Shown here piece after piece: positions 9,188 to 17,856 of a stretch of 64,000 nt of DNA; the stretch's first letter is position 1; the number at the start of each line of letters is the position of its first letter. The notes beneath the pieces were generated by a model. That model searched no databases. It worked only from the letters and a program-made list of their open reading frames with translations, and was not told the origin of the DNA. Source of the DNA: Pseudomonas sichuanensis (GTDB lineage Bacteria > Pseudomonadota > Gammaproteobacteria > Pseudomonadales > Pseudomonadaceae); NCBI RefSeq assembly GCF_003231305.1, contig NZ_QKVM01000005.1, forward strand, positions 1 through 64,000. Reading direction: 5' to 3'. Both the position numbers and the translations under genes were made by a program.

Positions 9188-10771
9188 TCAGAGCTTGAAC
9201 TGGCCCACCAAGGTTTGCAGTTCTGCCCCGAGGCGGGCCAACTTGACGCTGGACGCCGCTGTTTCCTCGCTGGCCGCCGCAGTCTGTTCCGAGACCTCGC
9301 GCACATTGAGCACACTGCGATTGATTTCCTCGGCCACAGCGCTTTGCTGCTCCGATGCGGTGGCAATTTGCAGGTTCATCGATTCGATAGTGGCCACCGA
9401 ACGGCTGATATTCATTAATGAACTACCCGCCCGGCGCGTCAATTCGACGCTGTTGCTGGTCAGTTCGCGGCTGCGTTCCAGAATATCGCCCACTTGCTGC
9501 GTACCACGGTGCAGGCCGCCAATCAGCCCTTCGATTTCTTCGGTGGAAGTCTGAGTGCGTTGCGCCAGGCTGCGAACTTCATCGGCGACTACCGCAAAAC
9601 CACGGCCGGCCTCACCGGCACGTGCGGCTTCGATGGCTGCGTTCAAGGCCAGCAGGTTGGTCTGCTGGGCGACCGACTTGATCACATCCAGCACCGTGCC
9701 GATCTTGTCGCTCTCGCGCTTGAGTTCGGCCATGGCTTGCGTCGAGTGCCCCACCTCGGAGTCCAGGTGAGTAATCTGCTCGATGGCCTGATTGACCACC
9801 ACGTCGCTTTCGCGCGCCTCCTGGCTGGCGTTGACCGCCGCAGTCGATGCCTGCTCGGCACTGCGCGCCACATCCTGCACGGTCGAGGCCATCTCGTTCA
9901 TGGCCGTCGCCACCTGATCGGTCTCGACCTTCTGGCTGCTGACCCCTGCGCTGGTCTGCTCGGTCACGGTGGATAATTCCTCGGCCGCACTGGCGATCTG
10001 CACCACACCGTCACGCAACCCACCGATCAGATCACGCAGATTCAGGGTCATGCGCTGCATGCTGGCTTGCAGTTCACCCAGTTCATCACGCCGGGATACC
10101 TGAATGTCCTGGCTCAGATTGCCATTGGCGACCCGCTCGACGCTCTGCAGCACCTCTTTCAAAGGCACCACGATCAGGCGGGTGATCGACCAGGCGGCCA
10201 GCACTCCGAACATCAGCGCCAGCGCAGCTGCAACGATCAACCGTTGGATGAAGGACTGCACTTCGTTGTCACGCTTGCTCGACTGGCTGTCCGATAACTG
10301 CCCGAACGCCTCGAGCAGGCTCTTCAGGTTGGCTTCCAGGGCATCGAGGGCCTGGGCCGCCTGGGCATCGTTGTGCCCGTCGATGGCGCGGGCATAGTCC
10401 TGGAAATGGGCGCGGTAAAGTTCGACGGCGTTACTTGCCTGCTTGGTCCAGCGCAGGTCGTCCGGGTCGCTGAGCAATTTGGCGAGCGTATTCACCCGAA
10501 GATTGAGCTCATCAAGCGCCTTGACCAAGAGCGTTGCTTGCGCGGCACCAGGAGAGACGGTGTAGTTCAAGCGTGCAATGCGAACCTCGCGCGCCTCTTC
10601 ATTGACCTTGGCGATACTGCTGAGTTTGGCACTGCGCTCACCCAGACCGTTCAACCCTCCCCACCCAATGCCCGCAATAATGATGGTCAGCAATAAAACC
10701 AGTGCAAAGCCCAAGGTCAGTTTCGACCTCACACTCATATCAGCCAGCACCTTCACACTTGCATCGAGCAT
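9188..10771 (-). CDS. Methyl-accepting chemotaxis protein
   Basis: This chemoreceptor has about 527 residues. A first membrane helix (KLTLGFALVLLLTIIIAGIGW) is followed by a periplasmic domain of roughly 160 residues rich in helices, like a four-helix-bundle sensor. A second helix (LIVAAALALMFGVLAAW), a HAMP segment and the highly conserved signalling tip [20 protein letters not shown] come next. It ends without an NWETF-type CheR-docking pentapeptide. The start at 10771 has AAGGG upstream; 10738 (MSVRSK) is a good alternative, and the frame is open to 10993 without typical receptor sequence. The ligand is not predictable from sequence. Confidence 0.88.
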   Translation of the reverse strand: MLDASVKVLADMSVRSKLTLGFALVLLLTIIIAGIGWGGLNGLGERSAKLSSIAKVNEEAREVRIARLNYTVSPGAAQATLLVKALDELNLRVNTLAKLLSDPDDLRWTKQASNAVELYRAHFQDYARAIDGHNDAQAAQALDALEANLKSLLEAFGQLSDSQSSKRDNEVQSFIQRLIVAAALALMFGVLAAWSITRLIVVPLKEVLQSVERVANGNLSQDIQVSRRDELGELQASMQRMTLNLRDLIGGLRDGVVQIASAAEELSTVTEQTSAGVSSQKVETDQVATAMNEMASTVQDVARSAEQASTAAVNASQEARESDVVVNQAIEQITHLDSEVGHSTQAMAELKRESDKIGTVLDVIKSVAQQTNLLALNAAIEAARAGEAGRGFAVVADEVRSLAQRTQTSTEEIEGLIGGLHRGTQQVGDILERSRELTSNSVELTRRAGSSLMNISRSVATIESMNLQIATASEQQSAVAEEINRSVLNVREVSEQTAAASEETAASSVKLARLGAELQTLVGQFKL

Positions 10772-11083
10772 TTGCACAGCCCTTATATCTATGTTCTTCA
10801 GACAACCATCGCCGGGCAATACCCGCAGCAGTCCGGTTGCACGAGGTAGGGATGCCGTCAGGTCCAGCAGAAGTGACGGCGCAAGAGAAATAGAGCAAGG
10901 CCCGTACATGATGAATGCGCGCAATTCATGCGCCCTCGCAAACACAAAGGGAAAGCCTGAGCGGATTCGAAGGAATGAAACGACGCGACACATAGCACTA
11001 AGCCATCATTCGCCGAGAAATATACAGCTGAGAGGAATTTTCGACAACATAACACCGCGCCATCTGTGACCAATAGCACAATG

Positions 11084-11099
11084 ATATTGTGAACAATAT
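11084..11099. promoter_or_regulatory. palindrome upstream of the chemoreceptor gene
   Basis: ATATTGT-GA-ACAATAT is a perfect 16-base dyad in the AT-rich part of a 508-base region (10772-11279) between the chemoreceptor gene and tRNA-Ser. Nothing else coding is seen in this gap. It resembles a repressor site, but the cognate protein is unknown. Confidence 0.4.
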
Positions 11100-11229
11100 T
11101 AAGCTGGCGTCTGCCATGTCGTTGGTGCGACGCCCCGCTTCTCAGGCAAACCTGGCATTACCTGAGACGGCGAGGGGCTGGCGTCGATGCATGACGAAGG
11201 GAGGTTATGCTCAAAGCACCCAGAAACGA

Positions 11230-11266
11230 CGAAGCCCCCGAAAACTCAAGGTTTTCGGGGGCTTCG
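11230..11266 (-). terminator. terminator of tRNA-Ser
   Basis: A perfect 16-base-pair stem (CGAAGCCCCCGAAAAC with its complement) surrounds a five-base loop. It lies 13 bases beyond the tRNA 3' end on the minus strand. Confidence 0.85.
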
Positions 11267-11279
11267 ACTACTTCGCGTA

Positions 11280-11369
11280 TGGCGGAGAGATAGGGATTTG
11301 AACCCTAGGTACTGTTGCCAGTACAACGGATTTCGAATCCGTCCCGTTCGACCACTCCGGCATCTCTCC
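11280..11369 (-). tRNA. tRNA-Ser (anticodon CGA)
   Basis: A 90-base tRNA with a long variable arm, as in class II serine tRNAs. Acceptor GGAGAGA pairs with TCTCTCC, the anticodon loop TTCGAAA gives CGA (reads UCG), GGTTCAAATCC is the T loop, and CCA is encoded. It is co-directional with purC, 91 bases downstream of its stop. Confidence 0.95.
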
Positions 11370-11460
11370 AATGGCGCGCATCATACCAGCGATTTTGATT
11401 CTGGCAAACCTTTTTTGAAAAAAATTCGCGTGGTATCAGGCGCTTGCGTGAACGAGCCGC

Positions 11461-12171
11461 TTACAGCGGCACGCCCAGGCGTTTTGCAACTTCTTCGTAG
11501 GCTTCGATCACATCACCCAGGCCCTGGCGGAAGCGGTCCTTGTCCATTTTCTTGCGGGTCTCTTTGTCCCACAGGCGGCAGCCGTCCGGGCTGAACTCGT
11601 CGCCCAGGACGATCTGGCCGTGGAACACGCCGAACTCCAGCTTGAAGTCGACCAGCAGCAGGCCTGCGTCATCGAACAGCTTGGTCAGCACTTCGTTGAC
11701 CTTCAACGACAGCTTCTTCATCTCGACCAGTTGCTCGGCGGTGCCCCAGCCGAACGCGACAACGTGCGATTCGTTGATGAAGGGGTCGCCCTTCTCGTCG
11801 TTCTTGAGGAACAGTTCGAAGGTGGACGGTTCGAGCTTGATGCCCTCCTCCACGCCCAGGCGCTTGACCAGGCTGCCGGCGGCGTAGTTGCGCACCACGC
11901 ACTCGACCGGGATCATGTCGAGCTTCTTGACCAGGCACTCGTTGTCACCCAGCAGTTTGTCGAACTGAGTCGGCACGCCGGCTTCTTCGAGCTTCTGCAT
12001 GATGAAGGCGTTGAACTTGTTGTTCACCATGCCTTTACGGTCGAGCTGCTCGATGCGCTTGCCGTCGAACGCCGAAGTGTCGTTACGGAACAGCAGGATC
12101 AAGCGATCGGCGTCATCGGTCTTGTAAACCGACTTGGCCTTGCCACGGTAGAGTTCTTCGCGTTTTTCCAT
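11461..12171 (-). CDS. purC: Phosphoribosylaminoimidazole-succinocarboxamide synthase
   Basis: This 236-residue enzyme joins aspartate to CAIR with ATP in purine synthesis. The start [16 protein letters not shown] and the motifs [13 protein letters not shown] and [16 protein letters not shown] are typical. The ATG at 12171 gives the standard length; the open frame continues upstream into the previous gene but without family similarity. It is the last gene of the dapA-bamC-MBL-purC run, with a 29-base gap before it. Confidence 0.97.
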   Translation of the reverse strand: MEKREELYRGKAKSVYKTDDADRLILLFRNDTSAFDGKRIEQLDRKGMVNNKFNAFIMQKLEEAGVPTQFDKLLGDNECLVKKLDMIPVECVVRNYAAGSLVKRLGVEEGIKLEPSTFELFLKNDEKGDPFINESHVVAFGWGTAEQLVEMKKLSLKVNEVLTKLFDDAGLLLVDFKLEFGVFHGQIVLGDEFSPDGCRLWDKETRKKMDKDRFRQGLGDVIEAYEEVAKRLGVPL

Positions 12172-12200
12172 GATGGGCTCCGCTTGCTTGAGTAGGTGGG

Positions 12201-12959
12201 CTAGGCGATCAGGCGCCAGTCGAGCCCATGGTCTTGATTGGCCACCTGGAGCCAGTCCGGGTCGCACCCGAGGGCGTCGACGAAGCACTGGCGGGCCAGG
12301 TGTGGCTGGTTGTTCTTGCTGCTGAGGTGGGCCAGCACCAGGTGCTGAAGGTTCTGCCAGCCCAACTCGGCCACCAGGCTTGCGGCCTGGTGGTTGTTCA
12401 GATGTCCTTGGCTGCCGCCGACCCGTCGCTTGAGAAACTGCGGGTAGTGCCCGCGTGCCAACAGGTCACGGCAGTGGTTGGCCTCGATCAGCAGGGCGTC
12501 GAGGGCCTGGTAACGCTCCAGCAGGTACATGTCGTAACTGCCAAGGTCGGTCAGCATGCCGAAGCGCCGGCGACCATCGCTGATCACGTACTGCAGTGGC
12601 TCGTAGGCATCATGCTCGACCCGTGCGGCGCTGACCTGCAGCTCGCCGACCTGCAGTGTATCGCCACAGCTGAGAAACCCCGCTACTTCAACCGGTTTGC
12701 GCAGGCCACGCAAAGTGCCCTGGCTCATGTAGACCGGTACATTGTAGCGACGCGCCAGCAAACCCACCCCATGCACATGGTCGGCGTGTTCGTGGGTGAC
12801 CAGCACCGCGCTCAGTTGCGTGGCCGACACCCCGAGCAGCGCCAGGCGCCGCTCGGTTTCCCGTAGCGAGAAGCCGCAATCGACCAGGATGAGCGTGTCA
12901 CCACTGGCGATCAGCGTGCCGTTTCCCTGGCTACCGCTTCCAAGAACCGCGAAACGCAC
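12201..12959 (-). CDS. MBL-fold metal-dependent hydrolase
   Basis: This 252-residue metallo-beta-lactamase-fold protein resembles the PhnP/YycJ group. The metal motif [10 protein letters not shown] is near residue 56, and downstream histidines ([18 protein letters not shown]) supply further ligands. It starts with GTG directly after the bamC stop, so translation is probably coupled. The YycJ group has been linked to nuclease or phosphodiesterase activity; the substrate here is not known. Confidence 0.9.
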   Translation of the reverse strand: MRFAVLGSGSQGNGTLIASGDTLILVDCGFSLRETERRLALLGVSATQLSAVLVTHEHADHVHGVGLLARRYNVPVYMSQGTLRGLRKPVEVAGFLSCGDTLQVGELQVSAARVEHDAYEPLQYVISDGRRRFGMLTDLGSYDMYLLERYQALDALLIEANHCRDLLARGHYPQFLKRRVGGSQGHLNNHQAASLVAELGWQNLQHLVLAHLSSKNNQPHLARQCFVDALGCDPDWLQVANQDHGLDWRLIA

Positions 12960-14075
12960 TTAGCCCAGACGGTCCTGGATTGCGCTCAGCACGCGGCGGG
13001 CCACATCGGCCGGGGCCACGGTATTGATGTTCTTCTCGACGGTGACCTGGACGTTTTCACCGACCTTGCTCAGGCGTACCTGGTAACGTTCGGCGCGAGC
13101 CTCACGCTCTTCCTTGCTCGGTTCGCTGCCGAACAGACGGCTGAGGAAGCCAGGCTCCTTCTGCTTGTCGTCCGGTTTTTCCGACAGGTTGATGTAGTAC
13201 AGGCCCAGGCTGCGGTTGATGTCCTCGACGCGCCACTCGCCCTGCTCCAGGGCACGGCCCACGCCGGACCAGGCACGGTCGAGGTCGGAGCCCAGGTACA
13301 GCACCGGGTTGCCGCTGCCGTCCTCGCTGAGGCTGACCTGGCTCGGCGCATCAAAATCACGCGCGGCCAGCAGCGACACCGAACCGCCCTTCTCGGCGTT
13401 GCGGTTCATGCTCGCGAGCATCTCGTCGACCAGCAGCGCGTCGGCGCCAGTGTTGCTCGAAGTGGACGGGAACTCGGGCTCGGCGGTGCTGCCTGCCGGG
13501 CGCTCGACGCTGACCACATACACTTCCGAGGTGTTGCGCTGCACGCCAGGTTCCATGCGCACGCGCACCCGGACTTCGCTGTCGGAGCTGCTGGAGGCGC
13601 TGGCCAGACGCTGGCCGAGCGACGCGGAGAGCTCGTCGAAACGCTGCCAGCTGGTGCTGAATTCGCCGGTTTGCGGGCGCTCTTCGGCAATGCGGAAGCC
13701 GTTGTCTTCGAAGAACTGGTGAGTCACCGGCCAGACTTCGGCCGGCGAGCGCTGGGCCAGCACCCAGCGGCTGCTGCCACTGCGCTGCAGGCTGAAATCG
13801 CTGATGTCGGCGGTAGCCGACAGCGGTTGCGGGCGCGGCACTTCGAACTCGCCGGTGGCGTGATCGTCGGCAACGTTGCGCGGGATCGGCAGCAGCGGGT
13901 CCATGCGCTTGACGTTGCTGGCGTCCGGCGGCAGTTGCATCGGCGCGGTGGGTTGCGCCTGCAGGTAATCGCTGCCGCGGTCGCGGAAATAGCCATCCTC
14001 GCCCCACAGCCAGCCACAACCGCTGGTGCTGGAGATGATCAGGGCAAGGGTGGAAAGACCAGCCAGTCGCTTCAT
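12960..14075 (-). CDS. bamC: Outer membrane assembly lipoprotein BamC
   Basis: This 371-residue lipoprotein is a component of the BAM complex that inserts beta-barrel proteins. The signal peptide ends in a lipobox at Cys20 (STSGCGWLWG), followed by the unstructured, BamD-binding stretch around GYFRDRGSDYLQ. Two helix-grip domains make up the rest. It sits between dapA and an MBL hydrolase gene, and the dapA-bamC pairing is conserved in gammaproteobacteria (dapA-nlpB in E. coli). Confidence 0.93.
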   Translation of the reverse strand: MKRLAGLSTLALIISSTSGCGWLWGEDGYFRDRGSDYLQAQPTAPMQLPPDASNVKRMDPLLPIPRNVADDHATGEFEVPRPQPLSATADISDFSLQRSGSSRWVLAQRSPAEVWPVTHQFFEDNGFRIAEERPQTGEFSTSWQRFDELSASLGQRLASASSSSDSEVRVRVRMEPGVQRNTSEVYVVSVERPAGSTAEPEFPSTSSNTGADALLVDEMLASMNRNAEKGGSVSLLAARDFDAPSQVSLSEDGSGNPVLYLGSDLDRAWSGVGRALEQGEWRVEDINRSLGLYYINLSEKPDDKQKEPGFLSRLFGSEPSKEEREARAERYQVRLSKVGENVQVTVEKNINTVAPADVARRVLSAIQDRLG

Positions 14076-14092
14076 GCGGTGTACTTCCTCGA

Positions 14093-14980
14093 TTAAACCA
14101 GTACGCCGGACTGGCGCAAGGCAGTACGGACTTTTTCGTGACAGCTGTCGCTCAGCCAGGTCAGCGGCAGGCGGATACCTTTGTGCATCAGGCCCATTTC
14201 AACGAGCGCCCACTTCACCGGGATCGGGTTGGCTTCGCAGAACAGGTCTTTGTGCAGCGGCATGAGTTTTTCGTTGATCGCGCGGGCCTTCTCGGCATTG
14301 CCCTCAAGGGCGGCCTCGCACAGGTCGGCCATTTCGCGCGGGGCGACGTTGGCGGTAACGGAGATGTTGCCCTTGCCACCCATCAGGATCAGTTCGACGG
14401 CAGTCGGGTCATCGCCGGACAGGACGATGAAGTCGCTGTCAACGCCGTCGAGGATAGCCTTGGCGCGCACCAGGTCGCCGGTGGCTTCCTTGATGCCGAT
14501 GATGTTCTTGACCTTCGACAGGCGGATCACGGTGTCGGCCTGCATGTCGCAGGACGTGCGGCCGGGTACGTTGTAGAGGATCTGCGGGATGTCGACGGCT
14601 TCGGCGATGTGCTTGAAGTGCTGGTACAGGCCTTCCTGGGTCGGCTTGTTGTAGTACGGGACTACCAGCAGGCAGGCATCGGCGCCGGCGTTCTTGGCGT
14701 TCTGCGTGAGGTGAACGGCTTCGGCAGTGGAGTTGGCACCGGTGCCGGCAATGACCGGGATGCGCTTCTTGCTGTGCTTGACGCGCTCGACCACGTGCTT
14801 GATGACCAGGATGTGTTCTTCTACATCCAGGGTGGCCGACTCACCGGTGGTGCCGACGGCGACGATCGCGTGGGTGCCATTTTCCAGGTGGAAGTCTACA
14901 AGTTTGTCGAGGCTGCCCCAATCAAGACGCCCTTGTGCATCCATGGGTGTGACCAATGCCACCATACTGCCCGCAATCAT
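14093..14980 (-). CDS. dapA: 4-hydroxy-tetrahydrodipicolinate synthase
   Basis: This 295-residue enzyme condenses pyruvate with aspartate semialdehyde, committing carbon to lysine and peptidoglycan diaminopimelate. Motifs seen are [25 protein letters not shown] and the Schiff-base lysine in IGIKEATG. The ATG at 14980 (MIAGSMVAL) gives the usual N-terminus. It is the first gene of the minus-strand run that ends with purC, and is divergent from gcvR. Confidence 0.97.
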   Translation of the reverse strand: MIAGSMVALVTPMDAQGRLDWGSLDKLVDFHLENGTHAIVAVGTTGESATLDVEEHILVIKHVVERVKHSKKRIPVIAGTGANSTAEAVHLTQNAKNAGADACLLVVPYYNKPTQEGLYQHFKHIAEAVDIPQILYNVPGRTSCDMQADTVIRLSKVKNIIGIKEATGDLVRAKAILDGVDSDFIVLSGDDPTAVELILMGGKGNISVTANVAPREMADLCEAALEGNAEKARAINEKLMPLHKDLFCEANPIPVKWALVEMGLMHKGIRLPLTWLSDSCHEKVRTALRQSGVLV

Positions 14981-15240
14981 GTAACTGCTCCTGCCGGAAA
15001 AAGAGAGCGGTAATGGTACTGGGGGCATCGGCCTTGCACAAGCGAAGCAGGCGGGCGGAGCATTCCCCTTCGCGCCGCTTTTCGCTACCCTTGATCCTTT
15101 GATCGGTACAGCGCGGCCCGCCGGGCCGTCGACAGTGCTCCCGGCCTGTGTTCATCGCCATGAAACCGTGGCCGTGCCCCCACGCAAACAGCAGGCTTGT
15201 CCCGTCCTGTACCGACCGCTCATCGCTTTAGGAATGCTGC

Positions 15241-15801
15241 ATGTCCACCCCCACCGTTCGCGAACAATTCCTCGTCATCAGCGCCCTGGGCCCCAACCCG
15301 ATGGAGCTGGCCAATGTTCTGAGCCGCGCAGCTTTCGAAAACCGCTGCGCGGTCGTCACCTCGCGCCTGAGCCGCCACGGCGAAACCAGCGCCCTGGTAT
15401 TGCAGGTCGGCGGTAGCTGGGACGCCTTGGCGCGCCTCGAGACCACGCTGCCGGGCCTGGCCAAGAAGCACGGCCTGACCCTGGACGTGGTGCGCAGTGC
15501 CGAGCAGGAAGTGCGCCCACAGGCCCTGCCTTATGTGGCCTATGTCAGCGCCGCCTATCGCCCGGACATCATCAACGAGCTGTGCCAGTTCTTCCTCGAC
15601 CACCGCGTCGAGCTGGACGCGATGACCTGCGACACCTACCTGGCCCCGCAGACCGGCAGCAGCATGCTCAATGCCCAGTTCACCGTGATCCTGCCGGCCG
15701 GCACCCAGATCAGCTGGCTGCGCGACCAGTTCCTGGACTTCGCCGACGCCCTCAATCTGGACGCGCTGATCGAACCGTGGCGCCCACAGAACCCTGTCTA
15801 A
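15241..15801 (+). CDS. gcvR: GcvR-like regulator with tandem ACT domains
   Basis: This 186-residue protein has two ACT-type domains (about 8-85 and 93-170) and matches the glycine cleavage system repressor family. GcvR of E. coli binds GcvA rather than DNA. The gene is divergent from dapA and ten bases ahead of bcp, the same order as in other gammaproteobacteria. Whether it controls gcv genes in this organism is not shown by the sequence. Confidence 0.85.
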   Translation: MSTPTVREQFLVISALGPNPMELANVLSRAAFENRCAVVTSRLSRHGETSALVLQVGGSWDALARLETTLPGLAKKHGLTLDVVRSAEQEVRPQALPYVAYVSAAYRPDIINELCQFFLDHRVELDAMTCDTYLAPQTGSSMLNAQFTVILPAGTQISWLRDQFLDFADALNLDALIEPWRPQNPV

Positions 15802-15811
15802 GGAAGCCCTC

Positions 15812-16285
15812 ATGGCCGTAGCACTCGACCAACCCGTTGCCGATTTCCAGGTCCAGGCCACCAGCGGCCAGACCGTCAGCCTCGCCCAGCTCAAGGGCCA
15901 GCAGGTGGTGCTGTATTTCTACCCCAAGGACAGCACCCCGGGCTGCACCACCGAAGGCCAGGGTTTCCGCGACCAGTACGCGGCGTTCCAGGCCGCCAAT
16001 ACCGTGGTGTTCGGCGTATCGCGCGATGGCATCAAGTCGCACGAGAACTTCAAGGCCAAGCAAGCCTTCCCCTTCGAGCTGATCAGCGACAAGGACGAGG
16101 CGCTGTGCCAGCTGTTCGACGTGATCAAGCTGAAGAAGCTGTATGGCAAGGAGTACCTGGGTGTCGACCGCAGCACCTTCCTGATCGACAAGGACGGTGT
16201 GCTGCGCCAGGAATGGCGTGGAGTGAAGGTGCCGGGGCATGTGGATGCCGTGCTCGCGGCAGCCGAGGCCTTGAACAAGGCCTGA
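15812..16285 (+). CDS. bcp: Thioredoxin-dependent thiol peroxidase (BCP/PrxQ)
   Basis: This 157-residue peroxiredoxin reduces hydroperoxides in the cytoplasm. The peroxidatic cysteine is Cys45 in DSTPGCTTEG. The usual resolving cysteine five residues later is replaced by Gln50, so this is the variant lacking the close Cys pair; Cys99 or an external thiol would have to resolve the sulfenate. It lies in an operon with gcvR. Confidence 0.95.
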   Translation: MAVALDQPVADFQVQATSGQTVSLAQLKGQQVVLYFYPKDSTPGCTTEGQGFRDQYAAFQAANTVVFGVSRDGIKSHENFKAKQAFPFELISDKDEALCQLFDVIKLKKLYGKEYLGVDRSTFLIDKDGVLRQEWRGVKVPGHVDAVLAAAEALNKA

Positions 16286-16291
16286 TACCTC

Positions 16292-16395
16292 TGTGGGAGC
16301 GGGCTTGCCCCGCGATGACGCCAGCGAGGCCGCACCTGTTGCCTGGGCAGACGCTATCGCGGGGCAGGTCGCAGCGGCGCACCGCCGCTCCCACG
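16292..16395. repeat. REP pair with an altered second unit
   Basis: The first unit is a standard TGTGGGAGCGGGCTTGCCCC. The facing unit begins ATCGCGGGGCAGG but then runs through GCAGCGGCGCACCGCCGCTCCCAC, so its core differs from the first. It lies between bcp and a convergent permease gene. Confidence 0.8.
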
Positions 16396-16418
16396 AAGCC
16401 CGCTCCCGCGAGTAACCC

Positions 16419-17489
16419 CTAGAGCATCGGCGCGACCGATGCGTCCTGTCGCGGCCACGCATCCAGCACCGCCTTGAACAGCGTCGCCAGCGGGATCGCG
16501 AAGAAGATCCCCCAGAAGCCCCACAACCCGCCAAACAGCAGCACCGCGCAGATGATCGCCACCGGGTGCAGGCTCACCGCCTCGGAGAACAGCAGCGGCA
16601 CCAGCACATTGCCATCGAGCGCCTGGATGATCGCGTACACCGCCATCAGGTAGATGAACTGATCCCCCCAGCCCCACTGGAACAGCGCGATCAAGGTCAC
16701 CGGCACGGTCACCACCACCGCCCCCACGTACGGCACCACCACCGACAGCCCCACCAGCAGCGCCAGCAGTGCGGCGTAGTTGAGCCCCAGGCTGATGAAG
16801 GCGATATAGGTGGCGACACCACAGATCAGGATCTCGATGCCCTTGCCGCGGATGTAGTTGGCAATCTGCCGGTTCATCTCGTCGCCCACCCGGTTGAGCA
16901 GCGCGCGCTCGCGTGGCAGGTAGCCACTGACCCAGCGGCCGATCAGTTCGCGGTCCTTGAGGAAGAAGAACACCAGGATCGGCACCAGCACCAGGTAGAT
17001 CATCGCATTGACCAGCAGCGGCAGGCTCGACAACGAGAAGGTCAGCGCCCACTGGCCGAACTTGCCGATTTCACCGCGCACCGACTCGATGGCGCGCAGC
17101 ACCTGCTCGTCCGACACCAGGTGCGGGTAGCGCTCGGGCAGCAGCAGCAACAGCGACTGCCACTTGCCTAACATGCCGGGCAGTTCATTGAACAGGGTGA
17201 TCAACTGATGCCAGAGCAACGGCACCAGCACCAGCATGAACACCGCCAGGGCGCCCATGAACAGCGCGAACACCAGCCACACCGCCAGCCGTGTCGGCAC
17301 CTTGAAGCGCTCCAGGGCGTTGACCAGCCCCTGCATCAGGAAAGCCAGGACCATGCCCGCCAGCACCGGCGCGAGCATCCCGCCCAACGTCAGCACCACG
17401 GTGAAGGCCAGGAACAGCAGGACCGCCAGCACCACTGCCTCCTCATCGGAGAAGTAGCGCTGCATCCAGTCGCGTAGCACTTTGATCAT
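16419..17489 (-). CDS. PerM/AI-2E transporter family membrane protein
   Basis: This 356-residue inner membrane protein has about eight hydrophobic segments, starting with a soluble N-terminus (MIKVLRDWMQRYFSDEEA) and paired helices, then the characteristic GKGIEILICGVATYIAF and FIYLMAVYAIIQALDGNVLVPLLFSEAVSLHP blocks. The family includes E. coli TqsA and PerM and some Na+/H+ antiporters. The substrate is not predictable. It ends a short minus-strand unit with the TusA-like gene behind it. Confidence 0.9.
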   Translation of the reverse strand: MIKVLRDWMQRYFSDEEAVVLAVLLFLAFTVVLTLGGMLAPVLAGMVLAFLMQGLVNALERFKVPTRLAVWLVFALFMGALAVFMLVLVPLLWHQLITLFNELPGMLGKWQSLLLLLPERYPHLVSDEQVLRAIESVRGEIGKFGQWALTFSLSSLPLLVNAMIYLVLVPILVFFFLKDRELIGRWVSGYLPRERALLNRVGDEMNRQIANYIRGKGIEILICGVATYIAFISLGLNYAALLALLVGLSVVVPYVGAVVVTVPVTLIALFQWGWGDQFIYLMAVYAIIQALDGNVLVPLLFSEAVSLHPVAIICAVLLFGGLWGFWGIFFAIPLATLFKAVLDAWPRQDASVAPML

Positions 17490-17510
17490 TGCCGATCCTT
17501 GAAAGAAAAC

Positions 17511-17750
17511 TCAGGCCTTGCGCAGCCAGTACGTATACACCCCGGCCTCGGCCGTTTCGTGCAGCAGCGTATGACCGGCAAGCCGGGCAAAAGTGCGAAA
17601 GTCGCGTTGCGAGCCTGCGTCGGTGGCGATCACCTTAAGCACCGCGCCACTGGCCAGGCGATTGAGCTCCATCTTCGCCTTGAGCAGCGGCAAGGGGCAG
17701 TTCAGCCCGCTGGCGTCGAGTTCGGCGTCGCAGGTCAGGGTGTCGCTCAT
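17511..17750 (-). CDS. TusA/SirA-like sulfurtransferase
   Basis: This 79-residue protein has the TusA-family fold and the conserved cysteine motif SGLNCPLPLLKAK (Cys18). Members pass persulfide sulfur to tRNA thiolation or other acceptors. The ATG at 17750 gives the compact form; the reading frame is open further upstream but antisense to the protease gene. It lies 21 bases upstream of the PerM-like gene in the same direction. Confidence 0.9.
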   Translation of the reverse strand: MSDTLTCDAELDASGLNCPLPLLKAKMELNRLASGAVLKVIATDAGSQRDFRTFARLAGHTLLHETAEAGVYTYWLRKA

Positions 17751-17856
17751 CGGGCGCGTCTCCACAGGCAGGGCAAAAAGAGCACTAGGATACCGCCACT
17801 GGTCGGCATCGTGCGACCCGGCTACAGTAAGGCTTTTGACCGACGCGAGCTTGTGC

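Noticed and set aside
10772..10993. N-terminal extension of the chemoreceptor
   Set aside because: The open frame gives a segment with no receptor similarity; a start with AAGGG upstream at 10771 places the first membrane helix normally.
11280..11369. Integration site (attB) use of tRNA-Ser
   Set aside because: No duplicated tRNA 3' end, integrase or foreign gene block is adjacent.
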